A stretch of DNA of 64,000 nt from Anaerolineae bacterium (GCA_022822305.1 JAJEBY010000002.1:1-64000); one strand, 5' to 3'. Counted from the first letter of the stretch, positions 1-9,235 are shown. Program-made: numbers and translations. Notes: generated from the sequence alone by a model not told the origin.

Positions 1-140
1 CCGGGGTGCGCTCGCATACTACATCGAAGGGTGGTACAACCGCCGACGGTTGCACTCAGCACTCGGCTACATGAGTCCAATGCAATTTGAAGCGCAGGAG
101 AGTAGACAATCTTAGAGTCCACTATAACGGGTCAAGATCA
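1..140 (+). mobile_element. Right end of an IS3-family insertion sequence (truncated by window edge)
   Basis: The window opens inside an IS3-family element. The last codons of its transposase end at 115. A typical IS3-type terminal inverted repeat follows at 116-140; read on the minus strand it starts TGATCTTGACCC and continues to GTGGACT, with the expected terminal TG/CA. The left end lies outside the window, so intactness and the target-site duplication cannot be judged. Confidence 0.8.
2..115 (+). CDS. IS3-family transposase OrfB, C-terminal fragment
   Basis: Frame 2 is open from the window edge and encodes the characteristic C-terminus of the IS3 OrfB integrase-type transposase: YYIEGWYNRRRLHSALGY followed by MSPMQFE, then stop at 113-115. 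This is the end of the rve/DDE domain, which carries out strand transfer. The DDE catalytic residues lie upstream, outside the window. The stop is immediately followed by the terminal inverted repeat, as in intact elements. Confidence 0.85.
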   Translation, partial: RGALAYYIEGWYNRRRLHSALGYMSPMQFEAQESRQS

Positions 141-417
141 CTATCAGGTCGCCCGCAGGCACACAAAAAATGTAGGCGCGAGCCTTGGCTCGCCCAAAAG
201 GCTCGAGCAGAGGGGTACCCCCGCCTAAATGACCACAAAACACCTATACCGTGTCGATACCTTTTGGAGATTAAAGCGCATTTGTGGGGCATTTGCGGGG
301 CATTTTGGGACTCGCGGCGCTCAGCTGCCCCCCAATTCTGGTAACAGAATCCAAATCTCAGCACTTCGCGCGGATTCCCAATCGCCGCTGCAAAGCGTGA
401 GCGGCCAATTAATACGG
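141..417. other. Non-coding gap with nested palindromes
   Basis: No convincing gene. Close to the IS end there are a perfect stem GCGAGCC/GGCTCGC (178-184 with 187-193), a palindrome GGGGTACCCC (212-221) and an outer pairing TAGGCG/CGCCTA (about 174-227). Downstream, GGGGCATTT-like units recur around 276-310. Open frames here have no homology or ribosome-site support. Confidence 0.4.
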
Positions 418-445
418 TTCTAATGCGCTGGATTTAACATAGAAT
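418..445 (+). promoter_or_regulatory. Possible promoter of the NAD-binding protein gene
   Basis: TAGAAT (440-445) resembles a -10 box, with a weak -35-like TTCTAA (418-423) 16 bases upstream. The gene starts 31 bases further on, preceded by GGAGA. Pattern match only. Confidence 0.35.
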
Positions 446-476
446 TAAGGACGAGCCATCACGCGGAGAATCTACC

Positions 477-1430
477 ATGACAATTCTGGTTACCGGCGCG
501 GCAGGATACCTGGGTAATCAAACGGTGAAGAAACTTGTCGCCTTGGGCCATCCGGTGCGGGCGATGGTGCGAAATCGCGCCAAAGCTCGCCTGCGTTTGC
601 GCGATGTCGCCGATCAAATCGACATCGTCGAAGGCGATGTTACCAATCGCGACAGTCTTGCGCCCGCCATGCGAGGCGTCAGCGCCGTGATCCATTATGT
701 GGCCATCGCCATGGAAAAACGCGGCCAGACCTACGACGGCGTCAATTTCCAAGGCACCGTCAATGTACTGGACGCTGCGGAAGCCGCCGGCGTCAAGCGC
801 TTCATCAACATGAGCCAGAATGGCGCGCGCGCCGACTTGCCTTATCGCTTCCTCGCCAGTAAAGGACGCGCCCAAGCCTATGTTGCGGCTTCGAATCTGC
901 AATGGACCGCTCTGCGCCCCTCGGCCATCTTTGGCCCGCAAGACGAATTCTTCAATACCTTCGCCCGTCTATTGAAAGTGACGCCCCTGGTCTTCCCCTT
1001 GATCGGTGGCGGCGTAGCGGAGTTCCAGCCGGTGTCGGTCTATGACGTGGTCGAAGCCGTGATCCGCAGCCTGGACGACGACGGCGCCATCGGCAAGGAG
1101 TTGGCGCTGGGCGGCCCGGAAGTCTTGACCTTGGGCGAGATTGAGCGCCGCATCATCGAAGCGATGAATACCTGGCGGCTGCTGCTGCCGACACCCGTAG
1201 CGCTGCTGCGACCTGCCGTGAAAATCATGGAAGCGACGCTCCCGGGTTCGCCCGTGAGCGCTAGCTTGCTGGAGCTGCTGGCCGTGCCAAACACAGTGCC
1301 CGACAACGCTCTGGTGAATCATTTCGGCATGCAGCCGATTCCCTTTGCCGGAGAGCATATCGCCTACTTGAGGGACAACACCATCGGCGATACCATGGCG
1401 AAATTCCTGCACAACGCCACCGTCAATTGA
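477..1430 (+). CDS. NAD(P)-binding atypical SDR, NDUFA9/NmrA-like epimerase family
   Basis: A 317-residue protein opens with the Rossmann dinucleotide motif TGAAGYLG (residues 6-13), typical of extended/atypical SDR proteins. Later regions include EGDVTN, an NMSQNGA strand and PYRFLASKGRA, where the conserved lysine of the family lies. The family includes NDUFA9-like complex I accessory proteins, NmrA-type redox sensors and sugar epimerases; the exact substrate cannot be told. The ATG is preceded by GGAGA at good spacing. Its stop overlaps the convergent glycosyltransferase stop within the palindrome TCAATTGA (1423-1430). It appears monocistronic. Confidence 0.85.
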   Translation: MTILVTGAAGYLGNQTVKKLVALGHPVRAMVRNRAKARLRLRDVADQIDIVEGDVTNRDSLAPAMRGVSAVIHYVAIAMEKRGQTYDGVNFQGTVNVLDAAEAAGVKRFINMSQNGARADLPYRFLASKGRAQAYVAASNLQWTALRPSAIFGPQDEFFNTFARLLKVTPLVFPLIGGGVAEFQPVSVYDVVEAVIRSLDDDGAIGKELALGGPEVLTLGEIERRIIEAMNTWRLLLPTPVALLRPAVKIMEATLPGSPVSASLLELLAVPNTVPDNALVNHFGMQPIPFAGEHIAYLRDNTIGDTMAKFLHNATVN

Positions 1431-2568
1431 CCCTTGCCAGCGATTCGAAAATCTTGACATACGCCTCGGCAGCGGCGTCGGCGGAGAAATTGCGAATGAC
1501 GTGATCTCTGGCCGCTAAGCCAATTTGCGCGCGCAGGTCGTCATCGGCGAGCAAACGCAAGACCGAATTCGCCATGCCTCGCGCATCGTCGGGATCGACA
1601 AGATAGCCGGTTTCTCCCGGGACTATCGTCTCCCGCGGACCGCCGCGGTTGGTGCTGACGACCGGTTTGCCGGCGGCCATCGCTTCCAGGTTTGCCCGTC
1701 CGTAGCTTTCAAACGCCGATGCGCAGACGACAACGTCAGCCGCCGCATAAACTTGCTCGACATCTTCGCGGAAGCCGATGTAGTGCAGCCGATCGCGCAG
1801 CAGCGGATGACGGGCGGCGGCGTCCAGCATTTGGTCGCGGTAGCGGCGGTCGGCAACTACGCCGAATGTTTCATCGCCAGCGACGACGAAATGCGCTTCG
1901 GGCAGCTGTTCCGCCACGCGAGCGGCCATTCGTTGAAAGGTGTGATGGCCCTTAACCCGCTGAAAACGCGCGATCATGGCGACTGCCGGCGCAGCCCGCC
2001 CGATGCCGATTTCGTCGCGCAACATAGCGCCCGAAAGGCCAGGATGAAAACGATTGGTATCAATGCCGGAATAGATTACTGGAATCTTCTCTGCGGGCAT
2101 AAACGGCCTTGAACCCAGGAATCCAGTTTTGATCGCTTTGGAGCGCGCAACAACTGCCGGGATCTGGCGGAAGAACCGACGCTGCCACATCTTTGGCTGG
2201 AACCACCAGCCCCACAAAGTTATGGCGACGGGTACGCAGGACTGGCTCGCGGCGGCCGCAACCAACGGCAGACTGTGATAGTCGCTGTATACGATGTCTA
2301 TTCGCTCGCGACGAATGAGATCGGCGAAGCGCCTGACGACCGGGAAGCGCGCCCACAGCGCCGGTACGAAAAACGTGGAAGCGCCGCGAAAAGGGATGAT
2401 ATGCAGCGGACGATCGGCGCTCCTCCAGGTCTCAGCCAATTGGCCTTCATTTGGCAAAAGCAGATGGCAAGCGTAATCCCGTTTGGAGAGTGAGTCGGCC
2501 AGGGACAGCAGATCCGTCTCTCCGCCGCCCAAGCCGGTATACCAAGACGCGAAGAGGATGCGCTTCAT
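1423..2568 (-). CDS. Glycosyltransferase family 4 (GT-B fold)
   Basis: A 381-residue GT-B enzyme. The N-terminus has the acceptor-side glycine loop GLGGGETDLL. The C-terminal half has the nucleotide-sugar region ADVVVCASAFESYGRANLEA with the E-x7-E motif, followed by GKPVVSTNRGGPRE and GYLVDPDDA. These are standard for glycosyltransferase group 1/GT4, which transfers sugars to lipids, glycans or small molecules in the cytoplasm. It lies two bases downstream of the TIR-WD40 stop on the same strand, so the two are probably translationally coupled. Donor and acceptor are unknown. Confidence 0.88.
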   Translation of the reverse strand: MKRILFASWYTGLGGGETDLLSLADSLSKRDYACHLLLPNEGQLAETWRSADRPLHIIPFRGASTFFVPALWARFPVVRRFADLIRRERIDIVYSDYHSLPLVAAAASQSCVPVAITLWGWWFQPKMWQRRFFRQIPAVVARSKAIKTGFLGSRPFMPAEKIPVIYSGIDTNRFHPGLSGAMLRDEIGIGRAAPAVAMIARFQRVKGHHTFQRMAARVAEQLPEAHFVVAGDETFGVVADRRYRDQMLDAAARHPLLRDRLHYIGFREDVEQVYAAADVVVCASAFESYGRANLEAMAAGKPVVSTNRGGPRETIVPGETGYLVDPDDARGMANSVLRLLADDDLRAQIGLAARDHVIRNFSADAAAEAYVKIFESLARVN

Positions 2569-2570
2569 GA

Positions 2571-5500
2571 CTAAGACTCGCAGAGGCGCAATGTGAGGTA
2601 TTGCGCGCGTTCAGCACAGGTCAACGCGCGCGGCCGCAATTGTGATTCAATGCGCTCCAGCAAGTCTCCGCCGCTCTCGATTTTCCAAACGCGATAAACG
2701 CCGTCGATATCAACCGTCAACGCCGTATCGCCCGCAGCACTGATCGAAAACTCAACGAGCGGGCGGGCATGCGCAATCTCCTGCTCAATGATTCCAGCGC
2801 GAGTGTCATAAACCTGGAGTCGGTTATCGGCCAGCGCAAAGATACGGTTGGAAGCGGGAACAAATCGAGGATTGCGCAAATCAGCCTCGTCGTGGTCGAG
2901 ACGATATATTCTTTCGCCACTGGAGGCATCAACAATCTCAACGGCGCGGTCCGCAACTTGCATGATGAGCGATTCGCCGTCGCGGCTCAAAACGCCCTGT
3001 TCGACATTTACGAAAGTGGCGCGCCTCAAAGCATCAGTATCAAGAGCGATCTCGGTCAAGCCAGCCAGTCCATTCTCAAGCAAGACGAAAAAGAGCAGAC
3101 GATCGCCAGCTGGACTGAGAGCGGCGTCAAAGCGATCCTCCAATGGAAAATCGGCCGGAACGCCCAGAGCGTACGCTCGCTGCGGGGATTCGCTGCGGCC
3201 GTCCCATAAGAGCGCGCGATCAGCATGAACCGTCAGAAACGCGCCGTCATCGGCGTATCGAAGGAGGAACGGCGGAGCAAGCGCTCCCGCGTTCAATCGC
3301 CGGGGCTCGTCAACATCTGCGCGTAGAAGCCAGAGATCTCCGGATGCTTCCGCAACCGCCAGCGCGTCACCGGCAGGCGACAGATATAGATCGACAATAC
3401 TGTCAAATTCGACTTGCCATTGCGATTGGAGCTGACCGCCGCGCGTATCGTAAACGCTGATCCCGTCGCCGTGATAAACGGCGAAATGCGTAGCGGCCTC
3501 ATTCATGCGGGTCAGACGACTTTCGGGAATGATTGCCAGGTCGATGCCCGATTCGATGCTCAGCAATCGACTTCCGTCCTCTGCGACGACCAGCAGCCTA
3601 TCGCCCGCCCGACCGAGTGCCGTGCCAGCTTGGGCATCTTCAAGGCCGAGCAGTGGCCGCCGAACGCCGTCAATTGACCAGATGGATACGCTGCCATCGG
3701 CCGCTTGCCCAACGGCGTAGTCGCCATCGTCGCTGACCGTGATTGAATGTAGCGGACCGGGCGCAGCGCCAACTGTGCGGCTCAGGCTGCCGTCAATCAC
3801 CGACCACAGCACAAGCTGACCGTCGTCCGTGACCGATAGCGCGTTCTGCTCGTCGATGAAGCGCGCCGATGTCAGCCGCGCCGCCAAGTCGTTTGCGAAT
3901 GTCCGGTATTGTGTTGGCGCAGCGAGATCCACCAGCACGGATCGCTGGTCGCCGTTGCTGTCGATCACGCCTGCGAGCGCCGCTTCCGGCGACAAATCGA
4001 TGAAGAGCAGGGCGTCGGTAGCTTCAACTGTTCCATCGCCGTCGAGCGCAGACCAATTGAAGCCGTCGACCAGTCGAAGTCGCAATTGACCCGTGTTCAG
4101 GTCCCAGAGCGTGAGATCGCCGGTATTGGAGTCGCCGGCGTATGCGGGCAAGCCGCGCCCTCCGCTATAGGCGGTTGCGCCGTCGTCATCGAATCCCAGA
4201 TAAACCTGTCCATCACTATCGCCGGCAACAGTTTCCAGGGATTCGGCGGTCCACTGCTTCATAACCGGCTGTCCGTCAAGTATCGCCCAGCCATATAGAC
4301 GCGAATCGTCCGCGCTCACAACCAGCTCCCGTGGCGGAGGCGCGTCGTCGGCGTCAACTCGCGCAACAGATTCGCCGGATGCCAAATCCCAAACGGCCAG
4401 GAGGGGCTCTGTCCCGGCGCTGAAAACGCTTTGTCCGTCGCGTGACGAAGCCAGAGCTGTAACTGGTCCCTGATGGGCATCCAGCCGATGTAGCGCATCG
4501 CCATTGTCGGCCGCGCGTATGACCAATTCGCCGCTGTCCGTCCCCGTGATCAAGCGAGTCCCGTCGCTGCTATATGCCAGTGCCGTCACTTTTCCATCGT
4601 GATCCCGGCTTTCGAATGCGAGAGCTGCGCGCTCAAGATCATATATAGCAACTCGGTCGAAACTCCGGGGAATGATGGCAATCTGATTGCCGCCGGGCTG
4701 CAGCCGCGTTGAGGCGACTGCTTCCAGAATCATTAGCGGCGCCAAGTCTGCGATACGCCGCAAGAGCGGATAGGCGTAGTAGGGCTCGTCATAGGTCGAG
4801 GCTGTGTCCCACGCCAGCGCCAACGCCAGGTCAATATCGCCGGCGTCAAGCGCAGCTGCCGCGCTTTCGAGCACGGACTGCGCCGCCAAGCTGCGATCGA
4901 TGCGAGCCATTTCCGTGGCGCGTTGTTCGGATGCCAGCTGCGTGGCTTCCGCGATTGCTGTCAATGCCTGTTCAGCTTGGCTGGTCGCTCGCAAGAGCGC
5001 CGTGGCCGCGGCGCCACGGACATTCCGCGCGACGCTGCCGCTTGTGGCCGCCAAATCGGCGAGCAAGCGCGCCGAACTGTCGCGCTGCGCAGTTTCGGTA
5101 GCGGCCGCCAACCGGGCGATTTGAGTATGAGCTTGGCTGGTGCTCATGAATTCGGCAGTGGCGGAGGCGATAGCCTGGTTGTCGCTGAAACGCTTCAGAC
5201 CCAGCGCCAGCGCCAGTGCAACGGCGGCCAGAGCGATGCCCGCAATCAAGAGTCTTGAGATGGCTCGCTTCGGCGTCGGCTTCTGACGGCGGCTGGCGTG
5301 AATGAATGCTACCTGCAGCTGCGAGGGTTTCGGCGAACGCTGGGCGCCTTCGGTCAGCCACAGCCGCGCTTGATCGATACGGTCTGGCGCCAGCAACAAT
5401 GTTGGCGCTCGTCCTTGCCTGTCCCAGCGATGGGCTTGCACCAGCAGGTCGGTGTGAAATCGCAAATGCTGATCCGCCGGCAAGAACTCGCAGAGAGCGG

Positions 5501-5879
5501 TGAAGCTCGCTTCAACGTCGTCGCCTTCGCGGAAGAAAATATAGGGATAGGCCGCGATGGCCGGATGTACATCGACCGTGATGTCTTCGTTTACGATCAA
5601 GCTGACAAAGCGTTTGCCGTTGATCACCGCGAATTCGACCAGGGCGTTGCAGAGCTGGCTTTGCGCGGATGACGGCGTCAGTACCATCGCCACACTATAG
5701 GATCGCAAGATGCTGTTCATCCAGCGCTGACGACCCGCTTCAGTATCGCCATACTCGTTTTCGTCCAGCCAGCAGCGGATGCCTCGTTCGGTCAGCTGCG
5801 CAGCCAAATGACGCACAAAGTCGAGATCATCCGGATGATAGATGAAACTTAGATCGTCGAAGGAATTTGAATCGGGCAT
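2571..5879 (-). CDS. TIR domain - transmembrane - WD40 repeat protein
   Basis: About 1102 residues. An N-terminal TIR-like domain (roughly 8-135; DDLSFIYHPDD, RCWLDENEYGD) is followed by one transmembrane helix (about 209-228, LLIAGIALAAVALALAL), an Ala-rich helical or coiled segment to about 370, then many WD40/beta-propeller blades (repeated DGTRLITGT, SVFSAGTEPLLAVWDL, GQLVLWSV-like units). TIR domains act as NADases or scaffolds. Aligned on the GK that follows helix alphaC, the position of the catalytic Glu is Leu80 (SQLCNALVEFA), so enzymatic activity is doubtful. The frame opens at 6014, inside the terminator of the upstream gene, so the ATG at 5879 is preferred; ATGs at 5894 and 5945 are possible. 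Operon partner: the downstream glycosyltransferase. Confidence 0.85.
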   Translation of the reverse strand: MPDSNSFDDLSFIYHPDDLDFVRHLAAQLTERGIRCWLDENEYGDTEAGRQRWMNSILRSYSVAMVLTPSSAQSQLCNALVEFAVINGKRFVSLIVNEDITVDVHPAIAAYPYIFFREGDDVEASFTALCEFLPADQHLRFHTDLLVQAHRWDRQGRAPTLLLAPDRIDQARLWLTEGAQRSPKPSQLQVAFIHASRRQKPTPKRAISRLLIAGIALAAVALALALGLKRFSDNQAIASATAEFMSTSQAHTQIARLAAATETAQRDSSARLLADLAATSGSVARNVRGAAATALLRATSQAEQALTAIAEATQLASEQRATEMARIDRSLAAQSVLESAAAALDAGDIDLALALAWDTASTYDEPYYAYPLLRRIADLAPLMILEAVASTRLQPGGNQIAIIPRSFDRVAIYDLERAALAFESRDHDGKVTALAYSSDGTRLITGTDSGELVIRAADNGDALHRLDAHQGPVTALASSRDGQSVFSAGTEPLLAVWDLASGESVARVDADDAPPPRELVVSADDSRLYGWAILDGQPVMKQWTAESLETVAGDSDGQVYLGFDDDGATAYSGGRGLPAYAGDSNTGDLTLWDLNTGQLRLRLVDGFNWSALDGDGTVEATDALLFIDLSPEAALAGVIDSNGDQRSVLVDLAAPTQYRTFANDLAARLTSARFIDEQNALSVTDDGQLVLWSVIDGSLSRTVGAAPGPLHSITVSDDGDYAVGQAADGSVSIWSIDGVRRPLLGLEDAQAGTALGRAGDRLLVVAEDGSRLLSIESGIDLAIIPESRLTRMNEAATHFAVYHGDGISVYDTRGGQLQSQWQVEFDSIVDLYLSPAGDALAVAEASGDLWLLRADVDEPRRLNAGALAPPFLLRYADDGAFLTVHADRALLWDGRSESPQRAYALGVPADFPLEDRFDAALSPAGDRLLFFVLLENGLAGLTEIALDTDALRRATFVNVEQGVLSRDGESLIMQVADRAVEIVDASSGERIYRLDHDEADLRNPRFVPASNRIFALADNRLQVYDTRAGIIEQEIAHARPLVEFSISAAGDTALTVDIDGVYRVWKIESGGDLLERIESQLRPRALTCAERAQYLTLRLCES

Positions 5880-5988
5880 GGCATCCCGTAGCATAGCTTG
5901 GCTGGCGGTCCGTCTTGGCGGCGGCCTGCATGCATTGTAGCGCATTAGCCATTTTTTGACTTGCGGCGGCAACGCTCGCGGATAGCAG

Positions 5989-6024
5989 TTAGAAAAGGAA
6001 AACCGCCGGCCCAAGCCAGCGGTT
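5989..6024 (-). terminator. Rho-independent terminator of the 5'-nucleotidase gene
   Basis: The inverted repeat AACCGCCGGC-CCAA-GCCAGCGGTT (6001-6024) is followed on the minus strand by the T-rich run TTTTCCTTTTC (to about 5989). It sits about 47 bases past the nucleotidase stop and separates it from the TIR-WD40 gene. Confidence 0.75.
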
Positions 6025-6070
6025 CCCGTCTATAGCATGTTGTGGACAGGTCAAGCGATTGACGTGAGCG

Positions 6071-7663
6071 TCAGCCTCCCGCCTGGTGCGTGATACGGCC
6101 CTCAAGGCTCGCGCTGATGGGGCTGTTGGCGGTGATGTATTCGGCGACGACCTGATCCAATGGACTGCCTTGATCGTAGGGATTGATGGCATTGGCGGCC
6201 AAGCCGGCATAGGCATCGCCTCCGGCGCGAATGAAATCGTTGGTGGCGACGCGGTAAACGGCGTCAGGATCAACGGCAACATATTCGCCATCCTGCATGA
6301 CGTCAGCGCTGACGATGCGGCTGCCAACCTCTTGCGTGGCGTCAAAGGTATAGCGCATACCGGCCACCTGCATGAAGCGGCCCGAAGCGCCATCGAGCGA
6401 GGGATTGTTGTTCTCGTCCAGCACAATGCGGCTGACGCTGTTTTCCAGCGCGACAAGCAAATCAGCGCCCGTCAATTCGAATGTGCTGATCAGATTGCCA
6501 AAGGGCAGCACGGTCAAGACTTCGCCCAGCGTGACCTCTCCAGCGTCAATGTCAGCGCGGATGCCACCACCGTTTTGCAGCGCGATATCTACGCCAGTGC
6601 TGTCAAGAATGGCATCGGCAATGACGTTGCCCAGCAAGCATTCTTGAATGCGGCAGAGGCGAGGATTGGTGCCGGTCAACTCGATAGCGCTCTCGCCAAC
6701 CGGCATGGCGCGGAGCTCGTTGATGGGTTCAGCCAAGCCGGCAATCAGATCGCTGATATCGGGATCGGGGCTGATATAGCGGCTCAGCAGAATGGCATCG
6801 CCGTCCCAATCGGTCAATAGGCCGGCGCCATCAAATTCGACATCAAGACGACCCAAATAGATCGTCTTGGTGCTGGCTTGCACAACCAGGACCGGTTCGC
6901 CGCTGGCGCTTTCCAGCACGGTCGGATACTCGCCACGCGCGCCTGTGTAAACGTTGCTGAGGAAGGTATTGGTATGCCCGCCGACCACGACGTCAACGCC
7001 ACTGACGCCTTGGGCAACTTCCACATCGGCGCCGTAACCGATATGTGTCAAAAGGATGATCTTGTTGACACCCTCGGCAACCATCTTGTCGACCTCGCCT
7101 TGGGTAATATTGATCAGGTCATAGTGAAACACGATGTACTCGCTTGGCTTCGCGAGGATTGCGGTTTCGGGCGTAGTCAAGCCGATGATGCCGATCTTGT
7201 CGCCGCCGACATCGAGGATGACGGAAGGTTCAACCAGGCCGGCCAGCAGAGGGTCATCGCTCACGTCAGTATTGGCGCTTAGCGCGGGGAAGTTGATGCC
7301 CTTGATGAAATTGGCCAACACTTCGCTGCCATCATCAAACTCGTGATTGCCCAATGCCATGGCATCGTAGCCGATAGCGTTCATGATTTGTACGCTGTCC
7401 TGCCTGCGATACTGCACGTGGAAGAGCGTACCGGTGAAGCGGTCGCCACCATCAAGCAGCAGGTGGTTATCCACTTCGTCGCGGATTTGACTGACGACCG
7501 TGGCTTGGCGCGCCGCGCCGCCGTTGCCGTCACGCTGCGGTTCATGATGACCGTGCACATCATTCGTATGCATGATCGTCAAGGCATAGCTGTCGTCTTG
7601 CGCGCTGGCTATGCCGACGAGCAAGACCAGCAAAACAAGAATTGAAAAGAACTTATGGAACAT
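6071..7663 (-). CDS. Secreted 5'-nucleotidase / metallophosphatase (UshA-like)
   Basis: A 530-residue protein with a signal peptide (residues 1-21, cleavage after GIASA). The calcineurin-like metallophosphatase domain shows HTNDVHGHH, LLDGGDRFTG, GNHEFDDG, THIGYG and VVGGHTNTFL, which supply the two-metal ligands. The C-terminal 5'-nucleotidase domain has LQNGGGIRADIDAGE and VLPFGNLISTFELTG. Enzymes of this type dephosphorylate extracellular nucleotides or UDP-sugars to salvage phosphate and nucleosides. It is monocistronic, with a terminator just downstream. The start is supported by the signal peptide and by an upstream AAGGAG (revcomp of TCTCCTTCC at 7669-7677). Confidence 0.92.
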   Translation of the reverse strand: MFHKFFSILVLLVLLVGIASAQDDSYALTIMHTNDVHGHHEPQRDGNGGAARQATVVSQIRDEVDNHLLLDGGDRFTGTLFHVQYRRQDSVQIMNAIGYDAMALGNHEFDDGSEVLANFIKGINFPALSANTDVSDDPLLAGLVEPSVILDVGGDKIGIIGLTTPETAILAKPSEYIVFHYDLINITQGEVDKMVAEGVNKIILLTHIGYGADVEVAQGVSGVDVVVGGHTNTFLSNVYTGARGEYPTVLESASGEPVLVVQASTKTIYLGRLDVEFDGAGLLTDWDGDAILLSRYISPDPDISDLIAGLAEPINELRAMPVGESAIELTGTNPRLCRIQECLLGNVIADAILDSTGVDIALQNGGGIRADIDAGEVTLGEVLTVLPFGNLISTFELTGADLLVALENSVSRIVLDENNNPSLDGASGRFMQVAGMRYTFDATQEVGSRIVSADVMQDGEYVAVDPDAVYRVATNDFIRAGGDAYAGLAANAINPYDQGSPLDQVVAEYITANSPISASLEGRITHQAGG

Positions 7664-7862
7664 TTTTATCTCCTTCCGTAACCAGTTGGGGACTTATGCG
7701 CCGACAATTCCGGATTCGTGTCCAGTCGTTGCCAAAGCCCGTTCAATCACGAATTCAGAGAGTTTTGGCGGATCTGCGCAGCAATGTCGGCAGACGCTGA
7801 CCCCTGTCCCCATGAATCTAAAATTTATGGCGGTCCAGTACAAATTTTGAGAATTGCAAGAG

Positions 7863-8426
7863 TCACTCGGCAGCGGGATGCCTAACAAGACCGACGACCT
7901 GGGGCCAGGCCGGTTGCTCAAGCGGATTGCGCAGCAGTGTCATACCTAATCTTGACATGGTCCGCTGCGAGGGGATGTTGTCGCTTTCGGTGGTGGCGAT
8001 GACCTGCCTAACGCGCAACTGATGGAAGAGGAAGTCGAGCAGCGCGCGTCCGGCTTCTGTAGCGTAGCCCCGCCGTCGAAACGCGGGCAAGATTCCCCAA
8101 AACAGCCCAATTTCCGGGCGAATCAGAGCATCATTTGCATCGCCGAGCAGCGCGCCCCAAGGCGCCACCGTCGGCACGATCCCGACTGAGCCGATGAATC
8201 GTCCGCCCGCTTTCAATTCGATGGCGTAGTCCGCATACGGCGGCTGACTAAGCCCGGCAAGCTCGCGATAGCTGTCGATCGTCCACACCAGCCAGCGCTC
8301 GATTGCCGGCACGGATTTGTCGCTGCCAAATACCGAACGATGAAACTCAACGCAGGCGTCGAGATCGGATTTGCGATAGTGACGGATCCTCAGTCGCTCC
8401 GTGTTTAGTTCAAGGCGATCGATCAA
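7863..8426 (-). CDS. GNAT-family N-acetyltransferase (RimJ/RimL-like)
   Basis: A 187-residue GNAT protein. The N-terminus LELNTERLRIRHYRKSDLDA is typical of the RimJ/RimL type. The acetyl-CoA pyrophosphate loop is FRRRGYATEAGRALLDF, followed by the beta5 segment ATTESDNIPSQRTMSRLGM. It acetylates an unknown amine, often protein N-termini or small metabolites. The frame starts with TTG (LIDRLEL). It lies 18 bases after the SDR stop, so the two are probably cotranscribed. The AAAATTT/AAATTTT inverted repeat at about 7829-7857 lies just past its stop. Confidence 0.85.
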   Translation of the reverse strand: MIDRLELNTERLRIRHYRKSDLDACVEFHRSVFGSDKSVPAIERWLVWTIDSYRELAGLSQPPYADYAIELKAGGRFIGSVGIVPTVAPWGALLGDANDALIRPEIGLFWGILPAFRRRGYATEAGRALLDFLFHQLRVRQVIATTESDNIPSQRTMSRLGMTLLRNPLEQPAWPQVVGLVRHPAAE

Positions 8427-8444
8427 GGCGATATTCCGTTTCGC

Positions 8445-9203
8445 TCAAGTTCGCAGATATGAGGCGCCATTGACATCGATGATACAGCCGGTAGCAAACT
8501 CGGCGCCCTCGGATGCCAGGAATAGCGCCACATAAGCCACTTCCTCAGGTCGAGCAACCCGGTTGAGCGGAGATTCGCCGCGAATCGCGTCGCCATCAGG
8601 ACCCGCCAGGATTTCCTCTGCCATATCAGTTTCGACGAAACCCGGCGCTACCGTGCCAATGAAGATATTGTGTGGCGCCAACAGCTTGGCCAGCGACTGA
8701 CCCAGACTGTTCAGAGCGGCTTTGCTGGCGCCGTAGGCCGGTGCGGTCGGCTCACCGCGAAACGCGCCCCGGGACGAGACATTGACGATGCGCCCGCCAC
8801 CCTGTCGCCGCATGAATTGCGCGGCGCAGTATGTGGCGTTGGCGGCGCCGATCAAGTTGACCGCCAGCGTGCGCTGAAACTGCGTTTGCCAGCTCTCGTA
8901 ATCGACATCGGTCAAGGGATGCTCTTCATAGATGCCCGCGTTGTTGACCAAAATGTCGATGCGCCCGAATCGATTTTCCGCGGCTTGCACCATTTGTTGC
9001 ACGGCCGCCGCGTCAGCCATATCTGCTTGTACCATGAAGTGATTCTCGCCTGGCAAAGCGGCGACGGTTTCCAGGGCAGCGGCTCGATTCTGATGGTAGT
9101 GCGCGGCAACCGTGGCGCCGCGCCGGGAAAACTGCAAAGCGATCTCTCGCCCGATGCCCCGCGACGCTCCGGTTACCAATACAGCTTTGTCGTCAAATCG
9201 CAT
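8445..9203 (-). CDS. Short-chain dehydrogenase/reductase (FabG-like)
   Basis: A 252-residue classical SDR. It shows TGASRGIG (residues 11-18), NNAG in DILVNNAGIYEE, the Ser of VNVSSRGAFRG, the YGASK catalytic Tyr-Lys pair, and a C-terminal CIIDVNGASYLRT segment typical of FabG-like 3-oxoacyl-ACP reductases and related alcohol dehydrogenases. NADP preference is suggested by basic residues after the first strand but is not proven. It is the first gene of a two-gene unit with the downstream acetyltransferase. It is not next to fatty-acid synthesis genes, so a secondary-metabolism or general reductase role is equally likely. Confidence 0.87.
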   Translation of the reverse strand: MRFDDKAVLVTGASRGIGREIALQFSRRGATVAAHYHQNRAAALETVAALPGENHFMVQADMADAAAVQQMVQAAENRFGRIDILVNNAGIYEEHPLTDVDYESWQTQFQRTLAVNLIGAANATYCAAQFMRRQGGGRIVNVSSRGAFRGEPTAPAYGASKAALNSLGQSLAKLLAPHNIFIGTVAPGFVETDMAEEILAGPDGDAIRGESPLNRVARPEEVAYVALFLASEGAEFATGCIIDVNGASYLRT

Positions 9204-9235
9204 AAGTGGCGCCTGAGAGTGCTGTCTGATTCGTA

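Noticed and set aside
5880-6014. N-terminal extension of the TIR-WD40 protein
   Set aside because: It would begin inside the terminator of the upstream nucleotidase gene and adds a basic, non-TIR leader.
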